From Archaeoglobus sp. (GTDB taxonomy: Archaea > Halobacteriota > Archaeoglobi > Archaeoglobales > Archaeoglobaceae): a DNA stretch of 12,948 nt. The notes beneath the pieces are model-generated. The model was not told where the DNA came from and did no database searches. It was given only the letters and a program-made list of their open reading frames with translations. Location of the stretch: contig QNXS01000039.1 of the NCBI GenBank assembly GCA_003978865.1, positions 1 through 12,948 on the forward strand, written 5' to 3'. The translations under genes were made by a program, and so were the position numbers. The first letter of the stretch is position 1; the number at the start of each line of letters is the position of its first letter. This document shows, in pieces, positions 1 to 6,672 of the stretch.

Positions 1-320
1 ATGTACGACAGCTCACCCACGTTGAGTTCAGGACGTGAGTACAGATATCTGTACGTATAATCATCAAGTTTGCTTTTCAGCTCCCTCAAACTTTCTCTGA
101 GCACTTTAACTGCTTTTACGTCCGATCGAACAACTTTAGGTCTATTAAACCCGTACTTTCCTATTTCGTATCCTTCCTTAACAGCCTTTATGTACTTATG
201 TTTGAACATACCGGCATTTCCAGATCCGCCCCTGCAACCTCTTCCTCTGCTATTATTCTTGTGAGAACCGCTACCACACGTCCTTGATCCTCTTATCCTT
301 TTTATCTTCGGTTTTGGCAT
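1..320 (-). CDS. rpl15: Large ribosomal subunit protein uL15 (L15), 3' end outside window
   Basis: Partial gene: ATG at 320-318 and 106 whole codons run to the window edge with no stop, so the C-terminal part is missing. uL15 is a large-subunit protein that binds 23S rRNA early in assembly through a long basic, glycine-rich N-terminal extension. That extension is visible: MPKPKIKRIRGSRTCGSGSH at residues 1-20, then a Gly/Arg/Asn-rich stretch ending GNAG at about residue 36. The following segment has the archaeal pattern KYGFNRPKVV. The SD GAGGTGA lies 6 nt before the ATG and contains the uL30 stop, so translation is probably coupled. In other archaea secY usually follows uL15; it would lie outside this window. 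The family call is firm; the full length is unknown. Confidence 0.95.
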   Translation of the reverse strand, partial: MPKPKIKRIRGSRTCGSGSHKNNSRGRGCRGGSGNAGMFKHKYIKAVKEGYEIGKYGFNRPKVVRSDVKAVKVLRESLRELKSKLDDYTYRYLYSRPELNVGELSY

Positions 321-326
321 AGTCAG

Positions 327-785
327 TCACCTCATCCTTTCAAGTAGTTTATCTATTTCTTTATGTTTGCCGAGATCTCCAATTGGATATTGCCATTTTA
401 TATTTCTCAAACCCTTTCTCGGGGGATGTAGCCTGAAAACGGGTTTTAGATCTGGTAAATCACTAAGCTTTGCTTTTCCATTAACTACAGCTTCTGCAAA
501 TTCATCTATGGATGAGTAAGGTGTTCTCTCTCTAACGTAATCATCAGTCAGCCTTCTGTTACCTGTGAGTCTGCCTCTCCTCCTCAGTAGTAGTGCAAGT
601 GTTTTCGCTCCAATCTCCCCGTAAGCAACGTAATCTTTAACAACTTGTAGCATTCCTCTGTACGATGGTGTATCAGGAACTACAACGCAGTGATAGCGTT
701 TGTGGAGTCTTAGCATTTTCAGAGTGTCCTTTATCTTCCTGTTAACATCGACAGTCCCTCTAAGTCTCACAACAGCATATACCAT
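327..785 (-). CDS. rpl30: Large ribosomal subunit protein uL30 (L30)
   Basis: A 152-residue uL30 of the long archaeal/eukaryotic type; bacterial L30 is only about 60 residues. It binds 23S rRNA on the large subunit. The N-terminus MVYAVVRLRGTVDVNRKIKD is the typical ferredoxin-like beta strand and helix of the family, followed by LRLHKRYHCVVVPDTPSY, the archaeal extension and a basic C-terminus. The frame is open to a GTG at 794, but the ATG at 785 is chosen because the SD GAGGTGA, which contains the uS5 stop codon, sits 5 nt before it. The uS5 stop and this start are separated by only 5 nt. The C-terminal region is rich in Lys/Arg as expected for rRNA contact. Nothing is unusual. Confidence 0.96.
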   Translation of the reverse strand: MVYAVVRLRGTVDVNRKIKDTLKMLRLHKRYHCVVVPDTPSYRGMLQVVKDYVAYGEIGAKTLALLLRRRGRLTGNRRLTDDYVRERTPYSSIDEFAEAVVNGKAKLSDLPDLKPVFRLHPPRKGLRNIKWQYPIGDLGKHKEIDKLLERMR

Positions 786-790
786 GAATG

Positions 791-1387
791 TCACCTCTTT
801 ATATACATTGTCTGCTTAAGTGCTTCATAAGTTGCTCTTGCAAAGTTTACTGTTGTCTTTGTACTGCCCTTTGTAAAAGTCCATACATCCTTCACACCTG
901 CAAGCTCAAGAACTTTTTTAGCTACATCTCCTGCAACTACCCCGAGACCTTTAGGCCCGGGAATTAGTGTTATTCTCACACTCCCAGAGGAGCCTGTAAC
1001 TTTGCATGGGATTGAATGCTCGGTTCCACATCCACACTCCCAAGAACCACAACCTCTCTGAACTCTGAATATGTTCAATTTTGCATTGTTTATTGCCTTT
1101 TGAATAGCAGGAGCAACCTGAGATGCTTTTCCTACACCCACTCCAACGTATCCATCCTTGTTTCCGACTACTGCAGTAATTCTAAACTTAGTTCTTCTAC
1201 CACTGTCGGTCATTCTCTGAACCATCGATATATCAAGAACTTCATCGTACAGCTCAGGAAGTAAAAAGTCAACTATCTCCGGCTCCTTGAGGGGCAATCC
1301 GCTTGCTATTGCTTCATCCATTGTTCTTATTTTTCCCTCTGCAACCAGTTTACCAAGTCTTGTTTTGGGAACCCAATCATCCGTCAT
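791..1387 (-). CDS. rps5: Small ribosomal subunit protein uS5 (S5)
   Basis: A 198-residue archaeal uS5, a 30S protein at the mRNA entry region that contributes to decoding accuracy. The double-stranded-RNA-binding-like N-terminal domain is seen at SGRRTKFRITAVVGNKDGYV followed by GVGVGKASQVAPAIQKAI. The archaeal cysteine-rich insertion RGCGSWECGCGTEHSIPCKV follows, and the C-terminal domain has VRITLIPGPKGLGVVAGDVA. The longest frame starts at a GTG (1393) that lies inside the SD, so the ATG at 1387 is taken, 5 nt after GAGGTGTGATC's GAGGTG core. The uL18 stop TGA overlaps the spacer, giving tight translational coupling. Length and motifs fit the archaeal family, with no missing part. Confidence 0.97.
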   Translation of the reverse strand: MTDDWVPKTRLGKLVAEGKIRTMDEAIASGLPLKEPEIVDFLLPELYDEVLDISMVQRMTDSGRRTKFRITAVVGNKDGYVGVGVGKASQVAPAIQKAINNAKLNIFRVQRGCGSWECGCGTEHSIPCKVTGSSGSVRITLIPGPKGLGVVAGDVAKKVLELAGVKDVWTFTKGSTKTTVNFARATYEALKQTMYIKR

Positions 1388-1389
1388 GA

Positions 1390-1953
1390 TCACACCTCTA
1401 CGCTTAGTATCTTCTCCTTAACATCGTCAACATGAGCTGGAAGATCTGAAGGTTTCAAGCCCCTTTCCTCATATTTTCCAAACTTTTCAGGGCACCTCTC
1501 ATAGTAAGCAGCTATGTGCTCACCCCTAATTCTCGATTCATCTGGAAACACTTCTTCACTGTGGGGTACGTCAAGTCCTCCATCCACAGCACCTTTTAGC
1601 ACAGCAAAAACCTTAGATCCGCTGGTAGGAGAGTGCAAACCTATATCAAGCACAGCGCTATCCACTACGTTCTTCGCCATTTTTGCTAGGAGTAAGCCTG
1701 TAAGGTATGCAGCAGGTGTATTGTTTTCGTCACCTTTCCACCCAAACTCCCTAAGTTTTGAAGAATCGACTGCCACAAGCACCCTGTCACCGTTTGGTGA
1801 ATACTCAACTATCTGGGCAATAACTCTCCTGTTCGTAATCCTTACTACCAGTCTTGGCTTCTTTGAAAGGAGGAGTTTGAGCCTTTTCCTGTAGTTAGTT
1901 TTTCCTTCTCTCCTTCTTCTATATTTAACCCTATATCTCGGACCTCTCGCCAA
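1390..1953 (-). CDS. rpl18: Large ribosomal subunit protein uL18 (L18), TTG start
   Basis: A 187-residue archaeal uL18, which binds 5S rRNA and docks it onto the large subunit with uL5. The N-terminus ARGPRYRVKYRRRREGKTNY (residues 2-21) is the conserved basic arm; then KRLKLLLSKKPRLVVRITNR, VDSSKLREFGW and the segment LTGLLLAKMAKN, with SAVLDIGLHSPTSGSKVFAV in the core fold. The C-terminal part GLDVPHSEEVFPDESRIRGE is typical of archaea. The start is a TTG at 1953-1951: no ATG is available in frame and GAGGTGG lies 5 nt upstream, an ideal spacing for this cluster. A short tandem repeat precedes this SD (see 1962-1996). The stop overlaps the uS5 SD region. The identification is firm. Confidence 0.96.
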   Translation of the reverse strand: MARGPRYRVKYRRRREGKTNYRKRLKLLLSKKPRLVVRITNRRVIAQIVEYSPNGDRVLVAVDSSKLREFGWKGDENNTPAAYLTGLLLAKMAKNVVDSAVLDIGLHSPTSGSKVFAVLKGAVDGGLDVPHSEEVFPDESRIRGEHIAAYYERCPEKFGKYEERGLKPSDLPAHVDDVKEKILSVEV

Positions 1954-1961
1954 TTAAACCA

Positions 1962-1996
1962 CCTCACGAATTCACGAATTTCACGAATTTCACGAA
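1962..1996 (-). repeat. 9-bp tandem repeat (TTCGTGAAA, about 3.8 copies) between eL19 and uL18
   Basis: Read on the minus strand directly after the eL19 stop: TTCGTGAAA, TTCGTGAAA, TTCGTGAA, TTCGTGAGG. The last copy merges with the uL18 SD GAGGTGG. The units stay in the eL19 frame (Phe-Val-Lys, Phe-Val-Lys, Phe-Val-Asn, Ser) up to a second TGA at 1966-1964. That second TGA has the same TGAGGTG context and 10-nt distance to the next start as real stop codons elsewhere in the cluster. This is seen directly; an origin by replication slippage is inference. Confidence 0.9.
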
Positions 1997-2443
1997 TCAC
2001 TTTCCGTTCAATATGCCCTGAGTCTGAAGGTAGGCGTTTAAGTAAGCAACACTCCTGAATTCTCCACCTTTTGCTTTCATGTAAAGCATCCTGTAAGTTC
2101 TTCTGTCTATAACACCTGTATCCCTAAGGTACCTGAGCCTCCTTCTTATAGCCCTTATCCTAATCATCCACTGTTCTTTCCTTGGCATTCTTGCAGTTTT
2201 TTTACCCTTCCTTCTTCCATGACCTCTCCCCCTGCCCTTCCTTCTCTGAGCTTTTTTAGCATTTATTCTAGCTCTGCTAATTCCTTTAATCGGTTTTCTC
2301 TTTATTACCCCGCTCTCTATAAGTTCTCTAACGTCCTCTTTTGTGGATGCAGATGCCACATCCTCCAGAGCATCCGGATTTATCCATATTCTGTTTTCAC
2401 CACACTTGAGTATCTGAGCTGCAAGTCTTCTCTGGAATCTCAA
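1997..2443 (-). CDS. rpl19e: Large ribosomal subunit protein eL19 (L19e)
   Basis: eL19 occurs only in archaea and eukaryotes; it binds 23S rRNA and forms an intersubunit bridge. Visible family features are LAAQILKCGENRIWINPDAL near the N-terminus, VRELIESGVIKRKPIKGISR, the very basic RKGRGRGHGRRKGKKTARMP linker and the C-terminal helix IRIRAIRRRLRYLRDTGVID. The frame is open to a GTG at 2452, but that GTG is part of the SD GGGAGGTGA itself. The TTG at 2443 lies 5 nt after GGTGA, the spacing used elsewhere here, so I prefer it (148 residues); the GTG would give 151. The start overlaps the end of eL32. The stop may be a recent truncation because an in-frame repeat tail follows. Confidence 0.94.
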   Translation of the reverse strand: MRFQRRLAAQILKCGENRIWINPDALEDVASASTKEDVRELIESGVIKRKPIKGISRARINAKKAQRRKGRGRGHGRRKGKKTARMPRKEQWMIRIRAIRRRLRYLRDTGVIDRRTYRMLYMKAKGGEFRSVAYLNAYLQTQGILNGK

Positions 2444-2444
2444 T

Positions 2445-2846
2445 TCACTCACCTCCCTGCACAGGATTGAGCACTTTTACACCAAGTTGTTTTGCTCTGT
2501 CCTCTATTGCGAGTCTCTTTTTCATTCCAACACACGATGCAATCCTAACAACTTGATTTTCTGGGTTTATACTTTCAAGCTGGGATGGATTGTAAACCAA
2601 AACTTCCTTTTTACCACAGGGATGGTAACCTCTAACAGCTGAGGGTGAACCATAACCCACTCTAACCAGAGCTCTGCCACTCCATTTACCACCGTACATC
2701 TGTCTAAGCTTGTTGTGTCTTCCTCTGGGCTTTCTCCATCCCTTATCCCGCAACCTAAGCTTTTTGTGGGATTCATACCTTCTGAATTCTGGTCTCTTAC
2801 TCTTCATTCTTCTCCTGAGCTTCAGCAAAGTTGAAAGTGATTCCAT
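2445..2846 (-). CDS. rpl32e: Large ribosomal subunit protein eL32 (L32e)
   Basis: A 133-residue eL32, a large-subunit protein of archaea and eukaryotes that binds 23S rRNA. Motifs seen: MKSKRPEFRRYESHKKLRLR near residue 13, then KGWRKPRGRHNKLRQMYGGK, VGYGSPSAVRGYHPCGKKEV and the C-terminal VVRIASCVGMKKRLAIEDRA segment. The frame is open further upstream, but the ATG at 2846 is chosen since GAGGTGAT stands 4 nt before it; the in-frame ATG at 2852 overlaps that SD and is too close. The uL6 stop TGA is fused to the SD as TGAGGTG. The last codons overlap the SD and the upstream side of the eL19 start. Length and motif order fit the archaeal family. Confidence 0.96.
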   Translation of the reverse strand: MESLSTLLKLRRRMKSKRPEFRRYESHKKLRLRDKGWRKPRGRHNKLRQMYGGKWSGRALVRVGYGSPSAVRGYHPCGKKEVLVYNPSQLESINPENQVVRIASCVGMKKRLAIEDRAKQLGVKVLNPVQGGE

Positions 2847-2856
2847 CCGCATCACC

Positions 2857-3411
2857 TCACGGTTTCTCAACGATGTATATACCATCCTGAAACACTCTTA
2901 CATCGAGTTTTTTTATTCTGGTAGTCTGCTCAAGGTTTGCAGCAGTTTGACCGCACTCCTCCTTATCGATTCCTTCAACTATTATGTCATTGCCATCTAT
3001 CCTGACTTGTGCTCTTCCAACAATTCTTGCTCTTCTTGGATATTTTTCACCAAGGAAATTTTCTATAACTACTTCACTACCCTCAACCCTTAGTTTTACG
3101 GGGAAATGTGAATAAACAAGTTTGAGCTTGTACTGAAAGCCTTCAGTAACACCTTTAATCAAGTTTCTCACATGAGCTGCAAAAGTCCCAACCATAGCCC
3201 TCTGTTTTTTCTTTGCGCTGTCTGTGTAGACTTTCACGCTTCCATCCTCAAGTTTGATATGCACATCTCTAAATTTCAGAGTTTTAGAGTTTTCACCCTT
3301 GGGTCCCACTACATTCACAACGTATCCCGCGACATCGTTACCATCAATCCTGACTTCAACACCTTCGGGAATTTCCACAATTCTTTCCAATCTCTGTCTA
3401 AGCTGGATCAT
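2857..3411 (-). CDS. rpl6: Large ribosomal subunit protein uL6 (L6)
   Basis: A 184-residue uL6, which binds 23S rRNA near the factor-binding (GTPase-associated) centre. The two repeated alpha/beta domains can be followed: VEIPEGVEVRIDGNDVAGYV and NVVGPKGENSKTLKFRDVHI in the first, then GFQYKLKLVYSHFPVKLRVE and FLGEKYPRRARIVGRAQVRI in the second. The C-terminus TTRIKKLDVRVFQDGIYIVE is the usual archaeal ending. The open frame extends to 3453 inside uS8, but the ATG at 3411 has GAGGTGG 5 nt upstream and begins the conserved MIQLRQR, so it is taken as the start. The uS8 stop is fused to the SD (TGAGGTG). No anomaly is seen. Confidence 0.97.
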   Translation of the reverse strand: MIQLRQRLERIVEIPEGVEVRIDGNDVAGYVVNVVGPKGENSKTLKFRDVHIKLEDGSVKVYTDSAKKKQRAMVGTFAAHVRNLIKGVTEGFQYKLKLVYSHFPVKLRVEGSEVVIENFLGEKYPRRARIVGRAQVRIDGNDIIVEGIDKEECGQTAANLEQTTRIKKLDVRVFQDGIYIVEKP

Positions 3412-3421
3412 GACAACCACC

Positions 3422-3814
3422 TCAGAAAACGTAGGCAAGCAGTATTCCTCCAAGACCTCTCTCCCTTGCCTCTTTCTGAGACATCACTCCCTTTACCGTC
3501 GAAACTATAAGCACACCCATATCTCTTGCTGGCAGAAATCTCTTCTCAAATTTTTCATATTCCGTCTTCTTGACAGAAAATCTCGGTCGTATAGCACCGC
3601 AATCGTTAATTCTGCCTGAAAGTTCAACTATAAAGACTCCGCCCCTTTTATCGTCCTTGTACTCAAAGCTCTTTATATATCCGTATTCCATCATCACTCT
3701 CAGCACGTTTCCAACAAGTTTTGATGCTGGTCTTATCTCACATCTGCCAGCTCCACAGTTTTCAGCATTTTTTATAGCTGACATGGTATTTGAAAGCGTA
3801 TCACTCAAACTCAT
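3422..3814 (-). CDS. rps8: Small ribosomal subunit protein uS8 (S8)
   Basis: A 130-residue uS8, a primary 16S rRNA-binding protein that organises the central domain of the small subunit. In bacteria it also represses its own operon; whether that happens here is unknown. Family features: MSLSDTLSNTMSAIKNAENC at the N-terminus, IRPASKLVGNVLRVMMEYGY, GRINDCGAIRPRFSVKKTEY, and the RNA-binding C-terminus ILIVSTVKGVMSQKEARERG followed by LGGILLAYVF. The frame is open to a GTG at 3823, but the ATG at 3814 follows GGTGAT by 4 nt, as at uS17, and matches the N-terminus I recall for Archaeoglobus S8. A 30-nt gap separates it from uS14. Confidence 0.97.
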   Translation of the reverse strand: MSLSDTLSNTMSAIKNAENCGAGRCEIRPASKLVGNVLRVMMEYGYIKSFEYKDDKRGGVFIVELSGRINDCGAIRPRFSVKKTEYEKFEKRFLPARDMGVLIVSTVKGVMSQKEARERGLGGILLAYVF

Positions 3815-3844
3815 TACAATCACCCGATCAGCATGAACGTAAAA

Positions 3845-3997
3845 TCACCAGTACTTCTTAAAACCGAGCTCACTCGCAACTTCTCTAAAACACTGTCTAC
3901 ACAGGTACAAACCGTACTTCCTTACAAGCCCGGATCTTCTACCACATCTTCTGCACTGATTTGCTCCTCTACCAAAAATCTTCTTTCTTTCTTTCAT
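3845..3997 (-). CDS. rps14: Small ribosomal subunit protein uS14, zinc-binding type
   Basis: A 50-residue gene found by reading the gap between uL5 and uS8. ATG is at 3997-3995 and TGA at 3847-3845. The protein begins MKERKKIFGRGANQCRRCGR and ends LCRQCFREVASELGFKKYW (residues 32-50). Four cysteines at positions 15, 18, 33 and 36 (CxxC, 14 residues, CxxC) form the zinc site of the short zinc-binding uS14 class used by archaea and many bacteria. It binds 16S rRNA in the head of the small subunit. A GAGGTGGAG purine stretch ends 5 nt before the ATG; the uL5 stop TAG lies between them, and only 2 nt separate that stop from the ATG. Position between uL5 and uS8 is the standard archaeal order. Confidence 0.96.
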   Translation of the reverse strand: MKERKKIFGRGANQCRRCGRRSGLVRKYGLYLCRQCFREVASELGFKKYW

Positions 3998-3999
3998 AT

Positions 4000-4548
4000 C
4001 TACTCCACCTCAACTCCAATTGATCTAAGCCATTCTATAGTTTCCTCCCTCGTTATTCTGTGAGTTTTACCAACTTTTGCTTTAGCTCTCTTCCTCCTAA
4101 CAACCCTGTAACCTCTCCTTCTGAGAGAGACGCACACATCCATTCCAAATATACCTACATCCGGATCATAGCTAACTCCCGGTAAATCTATGTGCTCTGG
4201 AATACCAAAGGAAAATTCACCACTACCAATCTGTCTCCTCCTTAGCTTGTACTCCTTAACAGTCAAAGCATCTTTCAGAAAGTTCATTGCTCTTTCCTTC
4301 CTAAGCGTAACCTTTACCCCTATTACCTCACCTTTTCTTATATCAAAGTTCTTTATTGTTTTCTCGGCATAAGTAGCGGTTGGCTTCTGCCCTGTTAGCT
4401 GTTCCAGTAACTGTAATGCTTTCTTATGTCTTTCTCCACTCTCACCAACTCCAATGTTTACGACAACTTTGTCCACAAGTATCTCCCTCATTGGATTTTC
4501 CCTATCTTCCTTGACACCGGTTTCAACGATTGCCTCCACAGCTTTCAC
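4000..4548 (-). CDS. rpl5: Large ribosomal subunit protein uL5 (L5), GTG start
   Basis: A 182-residue archaeal uL5, which binds 5S rRNA and contacts P-site tRNA from the central protuberance. Motifs: NPMREILVDKVVVNIGVGES near the N-terminus, LLEQLTGQKPTATYAEKTIK, FDIRKGEVIGVKVTLRKERA, and the loop FGIPEHIDLPGVSYDPDVGI followed by FGMDVCVSLRRRGYRVVRRK. Two in-frame GTG codons are available: 4554 overlaps the SD GGAGGTG, whereas 4548 lies 7 nt after GGAGG, so 4548 is preferred. The eS4 stop precedes the SD as TGAGGAGGTG. The first 20 residues before NPMRE are less typical and the start could differ slightly, but the family assignment is secure. Confidence 0.96.
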   Translation of the reverse strand: MKAVEAIVETGVKEDRENPMREILVDKVVVNIGVGESGERHKKALQLLEQLTGQKPTATYAEKTIKNFDIRKGEVIGVKVTLRKERAMNFLKDALTVKEYKLRRRQIGSGEFSFGIPEHIDLPGVSYDPDVGIFGMDVCVSLRRRGYRVVRRKRAKAKVGKTHRITREETIEWLRSIGVEVE

Positions 4549-4560
4549 GATCACACCTCC

Positions 4561-5256
4561 TCAAACACCTAAGTCAATCACAGGTTTTCCTCCCGGCTTT
4601 CCTACAACGAAAACGTGATCCTCTATTGTGGTTATCGTTCCTTTATCTCCCTCAATTGTAACCAGATTTGGAGCCGAGCCTTTTACGATCTTATACTCCT
4701 TTATGTGTCCGAGCTCTCCAGCGTGTGTACCTCCTACAATCATAACTAATGCCCCGTTCTCGAACCTGAGGTGGTCAATCACCTTCTTTTCTGGAATTTT
4801 CACAAGTATACTATCTTTTGTTTTGTAGCTGTTATCAGCCAGCAGGTTTGTCCCATCAAAAAGGTTTAGTTGCACCTTTCCTCCCCTGATTGTTGTTTTG
4901 TTCTTTATCTTATACACCTTCAGATCTCCATCTTCCACTTCCTTAGGTACATAACGACCTTTTTCATCGAAAAGCATTCTGTAAGTTTTGTTGAGTTTGG
5001 GTATTGAGATTACATCAAACAGACCAACCGGGAATCGGTAATCTTTCCTCACTTTTCCATCAACAAGTACTTCTCCAGATGCAATTATCCTCCTTGCTTC
5101 TCTTGCATTATCTGCAAGCTTTAGATAGTCTCTAATTACAACAAGCAGTGGAACTGCACTTTTATTGTGTGGTCCCGGCCCAGTTTTTACTATCCACTTA
5201 GCAACTTTTCTCGGAATCTTTACAGTTTTCGGAGCTGAAAGTCTCTTCTGGTGCAT
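4561..5256 (-). CDS. rps4e: Small ribosomal subunit protein eS4 (S4e)
   Basis: A 231-residue eS4, an archaeal/eukaryotic small-subunit protein unrelated to bacterial S4 apart from a shared S4-type RNA-binding motif. The N-terminus MHQKRLSAPKTVKIPRKVAK is diagnostic. An S4-like RNA-binding segment spans about residues 43-83 (AREARRIIASGEVLVDGKVR at 51-70), the central domain includes YRMLFDEKGRYVP, and a KOW-type segment is at about 167-200 (ALVMIVGGTHAGELGHIKEY). It starts with an ATG 5 nt after the uL24 stop. The SD is GGAAGTGAT, one mismatch from GGAGGTGAT and overlapping the uL24 stop, so it is slightly weaker than its neighbours. Length and domain order are normal. Confidence 0.97.
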   Translation of the reverse strand: MHQKRLSAPKTVKIPRKVAKWIVKTGPGPHNKSAVPLLVVIRDYLKLADNAREARRIIASGEVLVDGKVRKDYRFPVGLFDVISIPKLNKTYRMLFDEKGRYVPKEVEDGDLKVYKIKNKTTIRGGKVQLNLFDGTNLLADNSYKTKDSILVKIPEKKVIDHLRFENGALVMIVGGTHAGELGHIKEYKIVKGSAPNLVTIEGDKGTITTIEDHVFVVGKPGGKPVIDLGV

Positions 5257-5261
5257 TTAAA

Positions 5262-5615
5262 TCACTTCCTCTCAAGTATTTTCTTTCTCACATCGTCAAC
5301 TTCCTTAAACTCAAGTATCATGACATTTGACGGATGAATCGGTACAGCTACTTCTGTTCCATCAACTTTCTTTGTCGTAGCACCATCAACAGTTATACGG
5401 TAACTTTTCATATTCACTTCAAGAATTCTACCTTCATGTCCAGCAAACTTACCCCTCATTATCCTTACCTTATCTCCCTTTCTAACTCTGACCGCTCTCT
5501 TGCCGTACTTCTCTCTGAGTTTTTTGCAGAGAGTAGCGTGAAGTATTTTGTGCCTCTGATGAAGTTTTGCATTGTATAGCTCCTTTCTCTGCTTTCTCGG
5601 TTGTTTTGATTTCAT
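5262..5615 (-). CDS. rpl24: Large ribosomal subunit protein uL24 (L24)
   Basis: A 117-residue uL24, one of the first proteins to bind 23S rRNA during assembly; it also lies near the peptide exit tunnel. The archaeal N-terminus MKSKQPRKQRKELYNAKLHQ is clear, followed by the KOW motif at about residues 47-72 (KGDKVRIMRGKFAGHEGRIL) and the TKKVDGTEVAVPIHPSNVMI segment. The longest frame begins at a GTG (5624), but that codon is inside the SD; ATG at 5615 follows GAGGTG by 7 nt and matches the usual start of archaeal uL24. The uL14 stop is fused to the SD as TGAGGTG. No irregularity. Confidence 0.96.
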   Translation of the reverse strand: MKSKQPRKQRKELYNAKLHQRHKILHATLCKKLREKYGKRAVRVRKGDKVRIMRGKFAGHEGRILEVNMKSYRITVDGATTKKVDGTEVAVPIHPSNVMILEFKEVDDVRKKILERK

Positions 5616-5625
5616 GGACAACACC

Positions 5626-6024
5626 TCATACTATTGCAGATGCAAGGGAACCTATTTTACTGAATCTCTCAGCCGCCTCTCTCGCAACAGCTCCCCTTAT
5701 TTCCGTACCTTTTGGATTCCCATTGGGATCTGTTATCACTGCAGCGTTATCTTCAAACTTCACCCTCGTACCATCGGGTCTGCGGTATTCCTTTCTCTGC
5801 CTGACCACTACTGCATAGTGAATCTGTTTTCTTATCTCGGGATTTCCCTTTTTCACAGTAACTATGATAATATCTCCCACTCCCGCTGCAGGATATCTTC
5901 TCCTGACTCCTCTATAGCCTCTGACAGCTATTATCTCAACTTCCCTTGCTCCAGTGTTATCAGCGCAGACCAGTCTTGCCCCGGTAGGCAGAGCTTTGGG
6001 TATCTTAGCTCTTATACTCCTCAT
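5626..6024 (-). CDS. rpl14: Large ribosomal subunit protein uL14 (L14)
   Basis: A 132-residue uL14, a beta-barrel protein at the subunit interface that contacts both rRNAs and is a docking site for anti-association and assembly factors. Motifs: ALPTGARLVCADNTGAREVE, VRGYRGVRRRYPAAGVGDII, IVTVKKGNPEIRKQIHYAVV, VVRQRKEYRRPDGTRVKFED and NAAVITDPNGNPKGTEIRGA, which is the conserved family signature. Its ATG overlaps the uS17 stop by 4 nt (ATGA), with GAGGAG upstream inside the uS17 coding sequence, so re-initiation from uS17 is likely. Length fits the archaeal family. Confidence 0.97.
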   Translation of the reverse strand: MRSIRAKIPKALPTGARLVCADNTGAREVEIIAVRGYRGVRRRYPAAGVGDIIIVTVKKGNPEIRKQIHYAVVVRQRKEYRRPDGTRVKFEDNAAVITDPNGNPKGTEIRGAVAREAAERFSKIGSLASAIV

Positions 6025-6353
6025 ATCTCCTCAGCCTCCTTAATTTTCTCCACTATAACAAAACTCTTCGTCTTGCTTATCGGTCTGCATTCAGCAACGA
6101 GAACAAAATCACCCGGCTTTGCATTGATGCACCTCGGATTGTGGGCATGCAGCTTACTCCTCTTCTTCAAGTATCTCTCGTACTTTGGAACGTACCGAAG
6201 CATTTCCCTCTCAATTATTGCAGACTTTTCGTAAGTTTTTACTACTTTTCCTCTAAAAACCTGCCCCCTCACTGGCAAAACTCCATGAAACGGACAGTTT
6301 TTATCGTCACACTCCACTTCGGGAGGTTTAACATCCAAACCAATATCTCTCAT
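6021..6353 (-). CDS. rps17: Small ribosomal subunit protein uS17 (S17)
   Basis: A 110-residue uS17, an OB-fold protein and primary 16S rRNA binder. The archaeal N-terminal extension MRDIGLDVKPPEVECDDKNC plus PFHG is clear, then VLPVRGQVFRGKVVKTYEKS (start of the OB fold), ERYLKKRSKLHAHNPRCINA and KPGDFVLVAECRPISKTKSF, the S17 signature. The frame is open to a GTG at 6371 that overlaps the end of rnp1, but GGTGAT stands 4 nt before the ATG at 6353, and the protein from that ATG agrees with archaeal uS17. The rnp1 stop TAA directly abuts this SD (TAAGGTG), a variant of the common junction pattern in this cluster. Confidence 0.96.
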   Translation of the reverse strand: MRDIGLDVKPPEVECDDKNCPFHGVLPVRGQVFRGKVVKTYEKSAIIEREMLRYVPKYERYLKKRSKLHAHNPRCINAKPGDFVLVAECRPISKTKSFVIVEKIKEAEEI

Positions 6354-6363
6354 ACCAATCACC

Positions 6364-6672
6364 TTAAACACGTTTTGCTCTTTTTATTAGCATGATCCCC
6401 TTTTTTATTCTATCTTCCGGTCTGAAAGCTATCAGATCCCCCCTTACCCTGAGCAACCACTTTTTATACTTAACTCTAAACGTTCTTCTCTTCTTTTCAA
6501 TGATTTTAACACCTTTTTCTGTCTTTATTCTTAGGGTTTTCATTGTTTCATCAACCACCTTTCCTCTAATTCCGACTTCAAACGGATTGGGACTTTCAAC
6601 CACTTCCACTTCCAAACCGATCCACTCATCCGCTAATATGAGGGCAGGGGAGTTTTTAAGGTGTTTTAACAG
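6364..6672 (-). CDS. rnp1: Ribonuclease P protein component 1 (Rpp29/Pop4), probable CTG start
   Basis: Archaeal homologue of Rpp29, an Sm-like-fold protein subunit of RNase P that pairs with Rpp21 on the specificity domain of the RNA to help 5' tRNA maturation. The core is seen as WIGLEVEVVESPNPFEVGIR (residues 17-36), KVVDETMKTLRIKTEKGVKI, RRTFRVKYKKWLLRVRGDLI and FRPEDRIKKGIMLIKRAKRV at the C-terminus. The only ATG/GTG/TTG start in frame is the TTG at 6615, which cuts into the conserved WIGL and gives just 83 residues. The frame stays open upstream to 6684, and a CTG at 6672 has GAGGAGGG ending 6 nt before it, overlaps the uL29 stop and gives 102 residues, the length I recall for A. fulgidus Rpp29. 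The gene and stop are firm; the CTG start is inferred. Confidence 0.88.
   Translation of the reverse strand: MLKHLKNSPALILADEWIGLEVEVVESPNPFEVGIRGKVVDETMKTLRIKTEKGVKIIEKKRRTFRVKYKKWLLRVRGDLIAFRPEDRIKKGIMLIKRAKRV

Noticed and set aside
70..264. Plus-strand open frame opposite uL15
   Set aside because: It is a shadow of uL15, whose N-terminal motifs read clearly on the other strand.
1035..1120. Cysteine-rich segment in uS5 as a novel metal site
   Set aside because: The RGCGSWECGCG segment is a known conserved feature of archaeal and eukaryotic uS5, so it is not new.
1959..1999. Possible CRISPR-like or iteron array in the eL19/uL18 spacer
   Set aside because: The units are only 9 bp, contiguous without spacers and few in number; a slippage repeat in frame with eL19 explains it better.
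2567..2776. Minus-strand 69-codon frame inside eL32
   Set aside because: It is the alternative frame of eL32 with no SD or recognisable protein.
5572..6234. 220-codon plus-strand open frame opposite uL24, uL14 and uS17
   Set aside because: It lies antisense to three well-recognised ribosomal genes, its protein is Ser/Leu/Phe-rich with no family resemblance, and it has no SD.
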